A stretch of DNA of 25,351 nt from JBDKTH01 sp964558295 (GCA_964558295.1 CAZLDQ010000069.1:1-25351), one strand, 5' to 3'. Positions 6,607 through 15,563 are shown, counted from the first letter of the stretch. The notes: generated from the sequence alone by a model not told the origin. A program made the numbers and translations.

Positions 6607-8718
6607 CTACTTTCCCTTCCGCTTGTCAACCTTTTCCCCGGTGATTGCGTTGGCATTCGGCTTTCCGCCAGGGCTGGTTACGCCTTTGGCGGCGGCAATC
6701 TCGGGGGGTTCGAGCGTGCGTCCCTGATCGCCGGACGTCTCAATCCACTGGTCCAGCACACTGCGGAGCCGATGGAGTGCCACCTGGTGGACCGGATCTG
6801 TTGAGCCAATTAGATTGTGGACCTCGTGGGGGTCGTTTTCCAGGTCGTAGAGTTCCTCGGGCGGCATCGTCGGAGCGGTCAGCGCCGCCTGTTCGGGCGT
6901 GAGCTTTCCCTGGACTGCGAGTTCCTTGAGCAAGTTCCACACCGGGTACTGCGATTCCTTATACTCGTTCGGCTGCAAAAACGGCCGTTCGGGGAGAAAG
7001 TTGCGGATATAGCGATAACGGGCGTCGCGCACCGTGCGGAATCGGGCTACCGTTTCGTCACATCGATCCCGGGCGCCGAAGACATATTCGCGCGGCGGTC
7101 CAGCTTGGTCGCCCAGGAAGACTTGGCCCTCCATTTTCGCCGGTTTCGGCACCCCGACAAGCGAAAGCATCGTCGGTCCCAAGTCGATGGCTGCCACAAG
7201 TCGGTCATCGACCGTACCGGGCTGAAAATGCTTGGGCGTGGGGAAGTTCTTCGGCCAACGGATGATCAGCGGCACGCGAAGACCGCTTTCGTAGCAGAAC
7301 TGTTTGCCACGCACGTGGGCTTGGCCATTGTCGCCGAAGAAGACGACGATCGTGTTGGCAGCCAGCCCCTCCGCTTCGAGTTGTTCGAGGATCTTGCCCA
7401 CCTTCCGGTCCAATTCCGTCACCGCATCGAGATAACCGGCCCAGTCGTCGCGGGTCACGGGATGGTCGGGATAATACGGCGGAATCTCGACCTTCGCCGG
7501 GTCGGCCCGCTTGGGGGAATTCCAGGGAGTCCCAAATTTCTTGCGGTTCACGCGATGCGTTTCGGAGAAGTTCACCTGAGCGAAGAACGGCTGGTGGGGC
7601 TTCAGATCGCTCCAAGCGTCGCTGTCGAACGGCACGCCTTCGTACAAGAAGTTCCAATCGGTTTTGCCAGTTCCTTCGAAGCCGACCGTGGCAGGGAGTT
7701 TGCGCAGATTGGCCGTGAAATAGCCGGCGTCGCGAAACCAGTCGGTCAACACTCGCACGCCCTCCGGCAGCCGGTAGCCGTCGTCCCGATGCGAACGATG
7801 GTTGTGGGCTCCGATCGTCGTCTGATACATCCCCGTCATGAAGGCCGAACGGCTCGCTGAGCAGACCGGGGCGGTTGTAAAGGCTTTGCGGTAGCGCACC
7901 CCCTCAGCGGCCAGCCGGTCGAGATTCGGCGTCCAGACTTCTGGGGTGCCGTCGCAACCCAGATGCGGGCCGAGGTCCTCGGCGATCAGCCAGAGGATGT
8001 TGGGCCGGGCCGACGTGGCCTCGCCCGACCGTTTGTCGAACTCCTTGATCCGCACGTTGCGGAATTGTACTTTCATCGGCGGGCCCGGATGTACCTGGAG
8101 GCCGATGATTCCGCGACGTGCCGCCTTGCCCTCCTGGCGGTCAACGGCCTGGGCCATCACCACGCCGTTGATGACCAGGGTGATCTCGTTCCCCTTGGCG
8201 ATGATGCGATACTCGTTCCAGTCGTCTTTCTTGATTTTCTTCTGCAATTCGGCTGGGTTGGCCACTTCGGTGACATGTCGCGTGCCGTCCGGATCGATGA
8301 CGACCTTCGTGCCGCGCATGGCCACGCCGCCCCGCGCGTGTTCAAACAGGCAGCCGCTCCACTGGTCGCCGGCCTCCATGTCGGCCTGGTAGCCCCGGGT
8401 GTCCCAATCGGGAATCTCGCGGCTGCGGAACTGAATCCCCGAGTTGCCTCCCGTCAGGCGGTACTCCAGACGCAGTTCAAAGTCGCTCGGTTCTCCGCCG
8501 CGCCAGAGGAGGTAGTTGCACTTCGTGCACGGCTTATCCGGCGTCGTTTCGGAAGTGATTGCCCCGTCTTCCACACGCCACCACCCTGGCTTGCCGTCCC
8601 AGCCGGTGAGGTCTTTGCCGTTAAAGATCGAGACGAAGCCTTCTTCCGTGTTCTCCTCGGCTGTTGCCATGCCGACCAGCGCCAAGAGCACAACTCCGCA
8701 GCCCAGCAGTCGAACCAT
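6607..8718 (-). CDS. DUF1080-sulfatase fusion protein, secreted, 703 aa
   Basis: Two enzyme-type domains in one exported chain. Signal peptide 1-20 (cleavage after ATA-EE). Residues about 27-228 are a DUF1080 domain (FVSIFNGKDLTGWDG ... GIIGLQVHPGPP...VRIKEF). Residues about 238-650 are a type I sulfatase: NILWLIAEDLG at 240, the formylglycine motif C286-S-A-S-R, metal-site FFGDNGQ (D463/N464), SGLRVPLIIRWP, and the family end EELYDLENDPHEVHNL. Cys286 should need a formylglycine-generating enzyme encoded elsewhere. The last 40 residues are a Lys/Gly-rich tail. Start: ATG 8718 with AGGAG well spaced. It follows the CE15-like gene after 97 nt on the same strand and may share its transcript. Substrate unknown; the sulfatase part resembles heparan N-sulfatase-like members, but that is only a guess. 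Confidence 0.9.
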   Translation of the reverse strand: MVRLLGCGVVLLALVGMATAEENTEEGFVSIFNGKDLTGWDGKPGWWRVEDGAITSETTPDKPCTKCNYLLWRGGEPSDFELRLEYRLTGGNSGIQFRSREIPDWDTRGYQADMEAGDQWSGCLFEHARGGVAMRGTKVVIDPDGTRHVTEVANPAELQKKIKKDDWNEYRIIAKGNEITLVINGVVMAQAVDRQEGKAARRGIIGLQVHPGPPMKVQFRNVRIKEFDKRSGEATSARPNILWLIAEDLGPHLGCDGTPEVWTPNLDRLAAEGVRYRKAFTTAPVCSASRSAFMTGMYQTTIGAHNHRSHRDDGYRLPEGVRVLTDWFRDAGYFTANLRKLPATVGFEGTGKTDWNFLYEGVPFDSDAWSDLKPHQPFFAQVNFSETHRVNRKKFGTPWNSPKRADPAKVEIPPYYPDHPVTRDDWAGYLDAVTELDRKVGKILEQLEAEGLAANTIVVFFGDNGQAHVRGKQFCYESGLRVPLIIRWPKNFPTPKHFQPGTVDDRLVAAIDLGPTMLSLVGVPKPAKMEGQVFLGDQAGPPREYVFGARDRCDETVARFRTVRDARYRYIRNFLPERPFLQPNEYKESQYPVWNLLKELAVQGKLTPEQAALTAPTMPPEELYDLENDPHEVHNLIGSTDPVHQVALHRLRSVLDQWIETSGDQGRTLEPPEIAAAKGVTSPGGKPNANAITGEKVDKRKGK

Positions 8719-8815
8719 CGTTCATTCTCCTGTTCACCCCCGCATGACCAATCCGCGCAAAGCCGCGAGTGGTGCCCCACCCGCGATTCACCGTTCGCCA
8801 TCCACCCACTCTCCG

Positions 8816-10102
8816 CTACTTCATATGCCGATCGGCGAAGTCCATGTAGCGATCCCAGTCATAGTCGGTTACGTCGTGTTTGCCGCGGCGGATGTGGTAA
8901 CCGATGGTGCTTTGGATCGGCTGTTCTACGGGGGGCATGTCCGTGGCCGCCATCCCATCGGTGCCCAAGAGGCGATAGACCGGATCGGCCGCCTTGGCCG
9001 ACAGGAACTCGCCCCGCGGATCCGCCCAGCGGTCTTCTTCGGCGCTGGCCACATAGACCGGCCGGGGCGCAATCAGGGCGATGAGCATGTGCTGATCGAC
9101 GGGAAGGTCGTTTTCGTGATCGCTGAACTGTTTGAAGTTATCGCAGAACCAGTGGGGGAAATGCTGATTGATCACCCGGAGCGTCTCCCCGTAGCAACGA
9201 CGGCTCAACGCGGCCCCACCGCAGCCGGAATTGTTGGAGATCACCAAGGCGAACCGCTCGTCCTGGGCGCCGGCCCACAAGGCTGCTTTTCCCAGCCGGG
9301 AGTGGCCCATCACGGCCACACGCTTGGCGTCAACGTCTCGATCCGTTTCGAGGTAGTCCAAAGCCCGGCTCAGGCCCCAAGCCCAAGCGCCGATCGATCC
9401 CCACTCGTCGGGTTCCGGCTTGGTCTGGCCCGGCTTGTAGAAGAGCGGCTGCACGCCGTTTTGGAAGCCGTCGTCGAAGTCCGGATCGATGTCACCGTAG
9501 TAGGCTGTGGCCAGACCGTAGCCACGTTGGAGGATTCGTTCCACGGCCCAACGGCTGCTGGAGGTGCCGCGGGATTGTTCCGTGGCCCGATTGTTCACAA
9601 TCGCATGTTTCGGATCCGGACGCATCCAGGCCGTGGAAAGCGTGATTCCCGGATCATTGCAGATCGTGTGGTTACCATAGAAGTTGAGCCCCAGGAAAAC
9701 GGGCGCTGGTTTCTGCACGTTATTGGGCAGATAGAGGAGCAGGTCCATCTTCGGCCCGTCGGGCTGGTCGCTAAAGTGAATCATGATTTCCTTGCGCGTG
9801 GCCTTGCCCCCCAAGGCATCGGAGGCCACGGAGCGGACCTCGCACTTCATCCCCGCCGGCCGGCCCGGCGACTTACCGTAGACGTATTGCTCGAACAGTC
9901 GCAGGATTTCCGGCCGTCGCTGTTGCCGCCAGCCGGCCGCATCGGTGACCGGCTGCCCGTGGGCCGTCACGAGCGGATCGGGGAGCGTGTACTGGGGAAC
10001 CTTGCTTTCGTCGTAGTTGATCGCCGGCTCCTTGGCCCAGGCGAGAGCGACGGGAACAATGAGCAACATCAGGGTGAACATCGGGATGAATGCTGAACGC
10101 AT
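8816..10102 (-). CDS. CE15-like glucuronoyl/acetyl esterase, alpha/beta hydrolase, 428 aa
   Basis: Exported alpha/beta hydrolase resembling carbohydrate esterase family 15, whose members cleave ester links between glucuronate and lignin or other alcohols. Signal peptide about 1-22 (cleavage near AWAKE). The nucleophile elbow is GHSRLGK with Ser268; downstream come DQHMLIALIAPRPVYVASA (336-354) and the candidate catalytic His409 in RRGKHDV. Classical members carry Glu in a QESG-type turn after the nucleophile; here that position reads NNSG (Asn291), so the acid may instead come from the EEDRWADPRGE loop (355-365), as in bacterial members with a displaced acid. Start: ATG 10102 with AAGGAGAA upstream; nine codons from an earlier in-frame ATG are discarded. 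It precedes the DUF1080-sulfatase gene. Confidence 0.82.
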   Translation of the reverse strand: MRSAFIPMFTLMLLIVPVALAWAKEPAINYDESKVPQYTLPDPLVTAHGQPVTDAAGWRQQRRPEILRLFEQYVYGKSPGRPAGMKCEVRSVASDALGGKATRKEIMIHFSDQPDGPKMDLLLYLPNNVQKPAPVFLGLNFYGNHTICNDPGITLSTAWMRPDPKHAIVNNRATEQSRGTSSSRWAVERILQRGYGLATAYYGDIDPDFDDGFQNGVQPLFYKPGQTKPEPDEWGSIGAWAWGLSRALDYLETDRDVDAKRVAVMGHSRLGKAALWAGAQDERFALVISNNSGCGGAALSRRCYGETLRVINQHFPHWFCDNFKQFSDHENDLPVDQHMLIALIAPRPVYVASAEEDRWADPRGEFLSAKAADPVYRLLGTDGMAATDMPPVEQPIQSTIGYHIRRGKHDVTDYDWDRYMDFADRHMK

Positions 10103-10146
10103 GACAAGTTCTCCTTGGGGGCATTTCACGGGCTGTCCAACGAACT

Positions 10147-10175
10147 ATGGTAGCTTGCGTGCCCCTCAGGTGCAA
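10147..10175 (-). promoter_or_regulatory. candidate promoter of the CE15-like gene
   Basis: Read on the minus strand: TTGCAC (10175-10170), a 17-nt spacer, then TACCAT (10152-10147), ending about 45 nt before the ATG at 10102. The hexamers are imperfect matches, but spacing and placement are right. Confidence 0.35.
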
Positions 10176-10208
10176 CTTGTAGAACCCCGTTTGGTCCCGG
10201 CCCTTGCT

Positions 10209-10221
10209 CCCACGGCGTGGG
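10209..10221. promoter_or_regulatory. palindrome upstream of the beta-propeller gene
   Basis: CCCACG-G-CGTGGG is a perfect 6-bp inverted repeat. It lies within the spacer of a weak TTGCTC-17-CATCAT promoter-like pair (10204-10232), about 50 nt before the ATG at 10270. An operator is possible. It shares the CCCACGG word with the larger element at 15631-15776. Confidence 0.3.
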
Positions 10222-10269
10222 TATGCCATCATGGGAGGATGGGGCCGTCTTCTAGCTGACGAGGGAACT

Positions 10270-11292
10270 ATGTTTGAACTCTACCGTCCGACCCGTCGGG
10301 GCTTCCTGCAACTGGCCGCCGGCAGTCTCCCGTTCCTGCAAATGCCTGACCTTGATGCGGGCGAGCTGCCCCCGTCGCGCCCGGCGATGCTCTGGGGCGA
10401 CACCTCGCGCCGCGGCCGGCCCTTTGCCAAAGATCCGTCGGTCATTCGCTTCGGCGGTCGGTATCTGCTCTACTGCTCGCTGCCTCCCTATGGGGACGGA
10501 CGTCCCGACGACGGTTGGATGATCGGGATCGTCGAGAGCCGGGATCTGGTCACGTGGAACAAGATCGCCGAACTACCTCCCAAAGACGCCTGCGAGAAGA
10601 AGGGGCTTTGTGCGCCCGGGGCGATGATCCTCGACGGCAAGGTGCACCTGTTCTACCAGACCTACGGCAATGGGCCCAAAGATGCCATCTGCCATGCGGT
10701 CTCCGACAACGGCGTTGACTTCGTCCGTCATCCCGAGAACCCGATCTTCCATCCCACAGGTTCGTGGAACGCCGGCCGGGCGATCGACGCGGACGCCATC
10801 GAGCACAATGGCCAGGTGTTGCTCTATTTCGCTACCCGCGATCCGGGCATGAGAGTGCAGATGCTTGGCGTGGCGGCTGCCCCTCGCGATTCGGGCTGTG
10901 GACGCAAGACCTGTACCCAATTGGGCGACGGGCCGATCCTGAAGCCCGAGCTGCCGTGGGAAAAGCAGTGTATTGAGGCCGCCTCGGTTACCAAACGTGA
11001 CGGCCTCTTCTACATGTTCTACGCTGGGGCCTACAACAACACCCCACAGCAGATCGGCGCGGCCGTCAGCCGCGACGGCGTCACCTGGAAGAGGCTCTCC
11101 GACAAGCCCCTATTGGCCAACGGCGCCGCCGGAACCTGGAACTCGTCCGAGTCAGGCCATCCCGGCTTTTTCCTCGATGCCGACGGGCAGAGCTATCTCT
11201 TTTATCAGGGCAACAACGACCAGGGGAAAAGTTGGCTGTTGTCCTGGGTCAAACTCCGCTGGGAGGGCGGCCGGCCGTATGTGGTTGGCTGA
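10270..11292 (+). CDS. Tat-exported beta-propeller glycosidase-like protein (GH43/GH32-like fold), 340 aa
   Basis: A five-bladed beta-propeller candidate glycosidase, exported folded: the N-terminus has a Tat signal (TRRGFLQLAAGSLPFL, residues 8-23). The blades show repeats such as DPSVIRFGGRYLLYCS, GKVHLFYQTYG, GQVLLYFATRD and GLFYMFYAGAY. Three acids occupy positions expected in such propellers: D55 in AKDPSVI, D172 or D174 in AIDADAI, and E235 in CIEAASV. Family assignment stays open: GH43, GH32, GH117 and GH130 look alike at this level. Start: ATG 10270 after GAGGGA; the longer reading from a TTG at 10204 would bury the Tat motif. It diverges from the CE15-like gene and converges on the nitroreductase with only 3 nt between stop codons. 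Confidence 0.78.
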   Translation: MFELYRPTRRGFLQLAAGSLPFLQMPDLDAGELPPSRPAMLWGDTSRRGRPFAKDPSVIRFGGRYLLYCSLPPYGDGRPDDGWMIGIVESRDLVTWNKIAELPPKDACEKKGLCAPGAMILDGKVHLFYQTYGNGPKDAICHAVSDNGVDFVRHPENPIFHPTGSWNAGRAIDADAIEHNGQVLLYFATRDPGMRVQMLGVAAAPRDSGCGRKTCTQLGDGPILKPELPWEKQCIEAASVTKRDGLFYMFYAGAYNNTPQQIGAAVSRDGVTWKRLSDKPLLANGAAGTWNSSESGHPGFFLDADGQSYLFYQGNNDQGKSWLLSWVKLRWEGGRPYVVG

Positions 11293-11295
11293 GTT

Positions 11296-11808
11296 CTACG
11301 CCCAATGATCGCGGTGCACACGGTCTTCGCGGTAACGGTCTACCGAGGCTGGCTGTTCGGCCGGATAACCGAGGACGATCAGGCTGTGCGGCATCACGTG
11401 GTTGGGGATCCCGAGCAAGCGACGCAGCGCGTCCAGTCGCTGCTGGCGGGGATAGACGCCGGTCCAAACCGCCCCGAGTCCAAGCGCATGGGCGGCCAAG
11501 AGCAGGTTTTCCACCGCCGCCGTGCAATCAAGGACCCAATAGCCGGTCGGGTGCTCCAGGGTCGGATCGCCGCAAACGAGAATCGCCAGCGGCGCTTCGG
11601 CGGCCATCGCTGCATGGGGATTGATCTTCGGCACCTCGTTGAGCAGTCCCCGATCGGTGATGACGACGAAGTGCCATGGCTGCTTATTGCAGGCACTCGG
11701 GGCACTCATTGCCGCCGCCAGCATCTCGTGAATCAAATCCTCCGGCACGGGCCGGTCCTGAAACTTGCGAATGCTCCGTCTTGTGCGAATCGCTTCCAAT
11801 GCGTCCAT
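11296..11808 (-). CDS. nitroreductase family FMN protein, 170 aa
   Basis: Cytoplasmic flavin (FMN) enzyme using NAD(P)H to reduce nitro, quinone or related compounds; the true substrate cannot be read from sequence. It starts with the family's IRTRRSIRKFQDRPVPEDLI (residues 7-26, phosphate contacts of FMN), then AAMSAPSACNKQPWHFVVI (32-50) and the hydrophobic DCTAAVENLLLAAHALGLGAVWTG core, ending with GYPAEQP. The length of 170 aa is normal for the short-form members that act as dimers. Start: ATG 11808 with GAGAG upstream. It lies downstream of the large glycosidase-like gene (77-nt gap with a hairpin), so it may be expressed separately. Confidence 0.92.
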   Translation of the reverse strand: MDALEAIRTRRSIRKFQDRPVPEDLIHEMLAAAMSAPSACNKQPWHFVVITDRGLLNEVPKINPHAAMAAEAPLAILVCGDPTLEHPTGYWVLDCTAAVENLLLAAHALGLGAVWTGVYPRQQRLDALRRLLGIPNHVMPHSLIVLGYPAEQPASVDRYREDRVHRDHWA

Positions 11809-11853
11809 TGGTTTGCTCTCTGGGTGGTTGATCTTGGGTAACGAATCCCGTGA

Positions 11854-11876
11854 AGCCCCGCGCCAGGGTCGGGGCT
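11854..11876 (-). terminator. 7-bp GC hairpin after the GH101-like gene
   Basis: AGCCCCG (11854-11860) and CGGGGCT (11870-11876) pair perfectly around a 9-nt loop, starting 10 nt beyond the stop of the minus-strand gene above. There is no long U-tract. It may be a termination or RNA-stabilising hairpin and belongs to the general pattern of spacer palindromes in this window. Confidence 0.4.
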
Positions 11877-11885
11877 AAACGAGGG

Positions 11886-14800
11886 TCAGTTGAAGTGGAC
11901 GTGATACGTCAAATCCCCGGCGCCGAGTTCGAATGTGACTTCCGAGCCCTTGGTCTCGTAGGGAACGTCGGCTTTCTTGACGCCGGCGAAGTCGACGGCG
12001 TCGATCCGGGTGATCGTGGCTGGCCGGGCGAGGAGCTTGTCCAGCGACAGGCGAACCTTGAACGGCATCCCGTCGGGGAGCGGAGTGACAACGAGTTGTC
12101 TGTCGGCCTTCTGGCAGCGTAGCGCGCCGAGGGTCTTGGCCGGACCGAAATCGACCTCCGTCGTGTTGACCAACCGGCGCGAGATGAGCGAGGGGACTTC
12201 CGCCTTCTCGCCCAGCCGGATGCCGGTAATCCCTTTCTGATTGCCTTCGATAACCATGGTTCCCACGCAATAACGCCGGCTGGGATCTTCATTGCCCAGC
12301 ATCCGGTAGCGTTTCCCCGACTTGTCTTTGGCATCGTACAAGCCGACAAGGATTTCATACTCGCCCGGGGGGCAATCCTCAGGCACGGTGATCGTCCATG
12401 CATCGCCGGTCGTCACCCGACCCGTCCACTGGGTCGTCGGCACAGCCGGCTTGCCGCCGCCGTTCATGAACCCGATCAGCTTGAGCCGCGAGACCTGGGG
12501 CTGATAGAAGTGCATGAACACGTTCAACTCGCCGGGCGTCGGTTGTTCAGCGTCCCAATTCAGCACAACCTTGAACTGCCGGCCCCCGACATACTCGACG
12601 CGCTCAAGCGAAGGACGGATCTTCAGCGGCGGATCGGCTTCCTGGCCACGGGCGTTTACATAGAAACCTTTCGGGCTGCGTGATTGTTCGACCACCGCAT
12701 CACCGATCCGCTCGATACTCGACTCGATCGGTCCATTTTGGGCCAGGTAGCCATACTGCGGCAATACGCGGCCCTCGACGGTCCAATCGCTCTCGCCACG
12801 ATTTACATAGACCTTGGCCCCCGATTTCCACACGACCGTGACCCGATGGAGATCGCCGCCGTCGAACTGGCAATCGACGATCTCGTCCTGAGCCAGGCTA
12901 CGAATCAGATCCTGGGCCAACCAGTACTTGCGCACCGCGCCGCGGACCTTGGCTCCCAGGTCGATCATCAGGGCATGCCCGGTGAGCAGCTCGCAGGAGA
13001 TGTAGTCGTCGCTTTCGATCCCGTACAGATCCCGTGCCATTCCCCCCTGATAACGGCCCGAGTAGCCCACGCCGTGAAGACTGAACCGCGTGTGGTTGAC
13101 CAGGTCGAACCAGGGAATCCGCGCCCAGTCCTTGCACACAATTTGGTTGTAGAACTGCCGCGGCTTGGCGCCGATCCGGAGAAACTGGCAGTCGGCGCCG
13201 TCAAGATAGCCGATCAGGTGATCGCTTCCCGCCTCCGAAACCGTTGGGGCGTTGTTGCCGAGCGTGTCGCGGATATAGGCAAACGCCTCGCCCCAGCATC
13301 GCTGCGTCTCCCGCTTCGGGTGGAATTGGCCCTTGTGGTCGTAGAAATCAAAACCATTGGACGAGGCGAACACGTCGAGGAAGTAGGCCGACTGCGGAAT
13401 GCTCGCCTGAAGCAGCTTCAAGTTGCGTTCGACGAACGGCCGGATGTGGTCGGGCCGGAACTGATAGCTCTGGGCGTCGCGACCGTTGTTGATCCAAGCC
13501 TTGCGCGGCTGGCCCGCTTCATTGAACGTGATGTGATCGTAGCTATACTCCTCGGCGTCCGGGTAGAAGTCGATGTAGTTGTCGTGCAACCCGAACAGTA
13601 CGCCCCGATCGGCACAGACCTTGGACAACCGTTGCATGTCTTCGAGCGTGCCGTATTGGGGGTTGGGCGGGAAGATATCGGGCAATCGGTAGTCATAGCC
13701 CCAACGCTGCCAGTTGTGCATGATTACCATCGCGTCGGTTACGCCATAGTCGAACGCGCGCTGGAGCAGGTCCGCATCGTCGGCGTAGTTGCCGCCCCAG
13801 TAGTCGAACACAAACCGGCCGGCCTTGCGGGCTACGCCGCCGGAGGGGTTCTTGTCGTAAGGCGGTCGGTACTTCCGCGCGCAGTCGATTGCCCCGCTGG
13901 CACTGGGCACGAATGTCAGCATCGAGCAGTCATGGGTATGGAGCGTGTAGACCCGCGCGGTCGGATCGACCTGGAGATAGTCGGGCGAGGTGTCGCACGC
14001 CATCAGAAGCGACAGCCCCCCTTCGAAATCAAAGCCCACGTGGCTGGTCGCCAGATTATGACCGCCGCCCGAGGCCCGAAAAGCTTCCGGCTCGACGACG
14101 CAATAGCCGTGACCATAGTAGACCCGCGGCGCCTTCTGGTCGGCTGTGCCCAAGGCCAAGTCGGTGATCCGCTCGGGGCAGGTCACCTTGACCCGCAGAC
14201 CGGCCGCGTCCTTCCAGAGTTCCGTGGTCACATCGAACGGCGCTTCGATCCTCGACATTTTCTGGACGATCCGCACCCGATCGGCCGTCTTCCCAATAAC
14301 CGGTTTCCCCTGCGGGACCACGGCCGAAGGCCAGACGCCGATCGGTTGATTCATCACAGTAACGCGCAGGCCGTCGAAGACCACGCGCCGGTCGCCCTGG
14401 GCAAAGGCCAATACGCCATCGGCCAGGCCACAAGGCCCTAAGGCCACGGCCGCCCGGGCCCCCGCGGCCAGATCGAACACCAACACCTTGTCGCCGGCCG
14501 CCTTCCCGGAAACGGCCGCAGCCGTAGCTTGCTCGACGAGTTGCCGTTTCTCGGTGTCGGTCAGTTGGGTCGGCGCCGGTCCGGCGATCACCACGGGGTC
14601 GCCCCAGAAGCTGGAGTCACAGGTCGTGTTGCGTTTGGGGCCGGGATGGCTCTCCAGACGCAAGATCACCTCTTTGCCGGCAAACTCGCTCAGGTCAGCC
14701 TCGCCGGGCGTCCAGACCTTGGCGTCCGTGTGGCGTTCGAAGAGGAGCTTGCGGCCGACCCAAACGCGGAACGTCACGCCGTCGCTCGCCGGTTCCTTGG

Positions 14801-15563
14801 GGCCGTTGTCGCGAATCGCGTTGGCAAACACCAGGCGGATCGGCTGTGTCGACGGCAATTGAAGCCGATACTCGGCGGCTACCGATCCGGCCCGCGGGCG
14901 ATAGGGAGGGTGCATGCTCAGGGCCTGTTTCGTTTCTCCTCGTGTGATCACCGTTTGCGAGAAGCTGGCCGACGATTTAGGGTCGGTCCCTTGCCAGCCT
15001 ACCGGCAGTCGCTCGATCGGCTGATCAAAGTAGGCCCAAGCCACACGTTGGGTCTTCAGGGTGGCCAGCTGCAATGCGCCGAGGCGTGGAACGATATTAA
15101 CCGGCATCTTCGTTTCGGTGGCCGTTGCCGGCGGGAAGTCGGTCAGGAAGATCTGCACCGCATGGGCCACGACCGGTTTACCGTCTTGTGTGAAGGTCGC
15201 GTAGACATGCAGCGGATAATGGGCCGAATAGGTCCCCTGTCCCGCGATGAACTGGAACGTCGCTTGGGCCGTCCCCTTTGCGGCAACCGTGATGCGCTGT
15301 TGGGTCGCTCCCACCGGCCGGCAGGTATCAATGAGCCCTTTCATCTCCAGGGCGACGTCCAAGGGGGTCAAGCCGGCATTGAACAGCGTCACCCGAACCG
15401 TCTGCGGCGCGTCGAGTTGCGTGACCGTCTCGATCGTGTCGATCACGAGCGTCAAGGGCCCTTCCGTTACCTTGTGGCCGTTGAACGCCAGTGCAATGGG
15501 GGCGAAAACCAGACTGAGCAGCAAAAGCCCGATCCCGACAACCGACGACCGCACCGTTCGCAT
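11886..15563 (-). CDS. large secreted TIM-barrel glycosidase-like protein (GH101/DUF5696-like), 1225 aa
   Basis: Candidate exported glycosidase with several domains. Signal peptide about 1-26 (MRTVRSSVVGIGLLLLSLVF...). Residues 27-145 look Ig-like. Residues 170-325 resemble a galactose-binding beta-sandwich (SDGVTFRVWVGRKLLFERH, then EVILRLESHPGP). Residues 370-560 are a beta-rich super-sandwich. About 585-880 form a probable (beta/alpha)8 barrel: FVFDYWGG, VIMHNWQRWGYDYR, FGLHDNY, AYFLDVFAS, VSEAGSDHLIGYLDGADCQF. D730 and E777 are candidate nucleophile and acid, placed as in GH101-type enzymes (inference). Beta domains follow to the end. Start: ATG 15563 with AAGAGA; 68 earlier in-frame codons run through a repeat element and are excluded. 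Substrate unknown. RidA-like gene upstream, nitroreductase downstream, all on the same strand. Confidence 0.7.
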   Translation of the reverse strand: MRTVRSSVVGIGLLLLSLVFAPIALAFNGHKVTEGPLTLVIDTIETVTQLDAPQTVRVTLFNAGLTPLDVALEMKGLIDTCRPVGATQQRITVAAKGTAQATFQFIAGQGTYSAHYPLHVYATFTQDGKPVVAHAVQIFLTDFPPATATETKMPVNIVPRLGALQLATLKTQRVAWAYFDQPIERLPVGWQGTDPKSSASFSQTVITRGETKQALSMHPPYRPRAGSVAAEYRLQLPSTQPIRLVFANAIRDNGPKEPASDGVTFRVWVGRKLLFERHTDAKVWTPGEADLSEFAGKEVILRLESHPGPKRNTTCDSSFWGDPVVIAGPAPTQLTDTEKRQLVEQATAAAVSGKAAGDKVLVFDLAAGARAAVALGPCGLADGVLAFAQGDRRVVFDGLRVTVMNQPIGVWPSAVVPQGKPVIGKTADRVRIVQKMSRIEAPFDVTTELWKDAAGLRVKVTCPERITDLALGTADQKAPRVYYGHGYCVVEPEAFRASGGGHNLATSHVGFDFEGGLSLLMACDTSPDYLQVDPTARVYTLHTHDCSMLTFVPSASGAIDCARKYRPPYDKNPSGGVARKAGRFVFDYWGGNYADDADLLQRAFDYGVTDAMVIMHNWQRWGYDYRLPDIFPPNPQYGTLEDMQRLSKVCADRGVLFGLHDNYIDFYPDAEEYSYDHITFNEAGQPRKAWINNGRDAQSYQFRPDHIRPFVERNLKLLQASIPQSAYFLDVFASSNGFDFYDHKGQFHPKRETQRCWGEAFAYIRDTLGNNAPTVSEAGSDHLIGYLDGADCQFLRIGAKPRQFYNQIVCKDWARIPWFDLVNHTRFSLHGVGYSGRYQGGMARDLYGIESDDYISCELLTGHALMIDLGAKVRGAVRKYWLAQDLIRSLAQDEIVDCQFDGGDLHRVTVVWKSGAKVYVNRGESDWTVEGRVLPQYGYLAQNGPIESSIERIGDAVVEQSRSPKGFYVNARGQEADPPLKIRPSLERVEYVGGRQFKVVLNWDAEQPTPGELNVFMHFYQPQVSRLKLIGFMNGGGKPAVPTTQWTGRVTTGDAWTITVPEDCPPGEYEILVGLYDAKDKSGKRYRMLGNEDPSRRYCVGTMVIEGNQKGITGIRLGEKAEVPSLISRRLVNTTEVDFGPAKTLGALRCQKADRQLVVTPLPDGMPFKVRLSLDKLLARPATITRIDAVDFAGVKKADVPYETKGSEVTFELGAGDLTYHVHFN

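Noticed and set aside
8516..10096. 526-aa open frame on the plus strand
   Set aside because: It is antisense across the CE15-like gene and the start of the fusion gene; the opposite strand has clear family motifs and ribosome binding sites.
12684..14441. 585-aa open frame on the plus strand
   Set aside because: It lies antisense within the GH101-like gene, whose frame has domains and a signal peptide; the reverse frame has neither.
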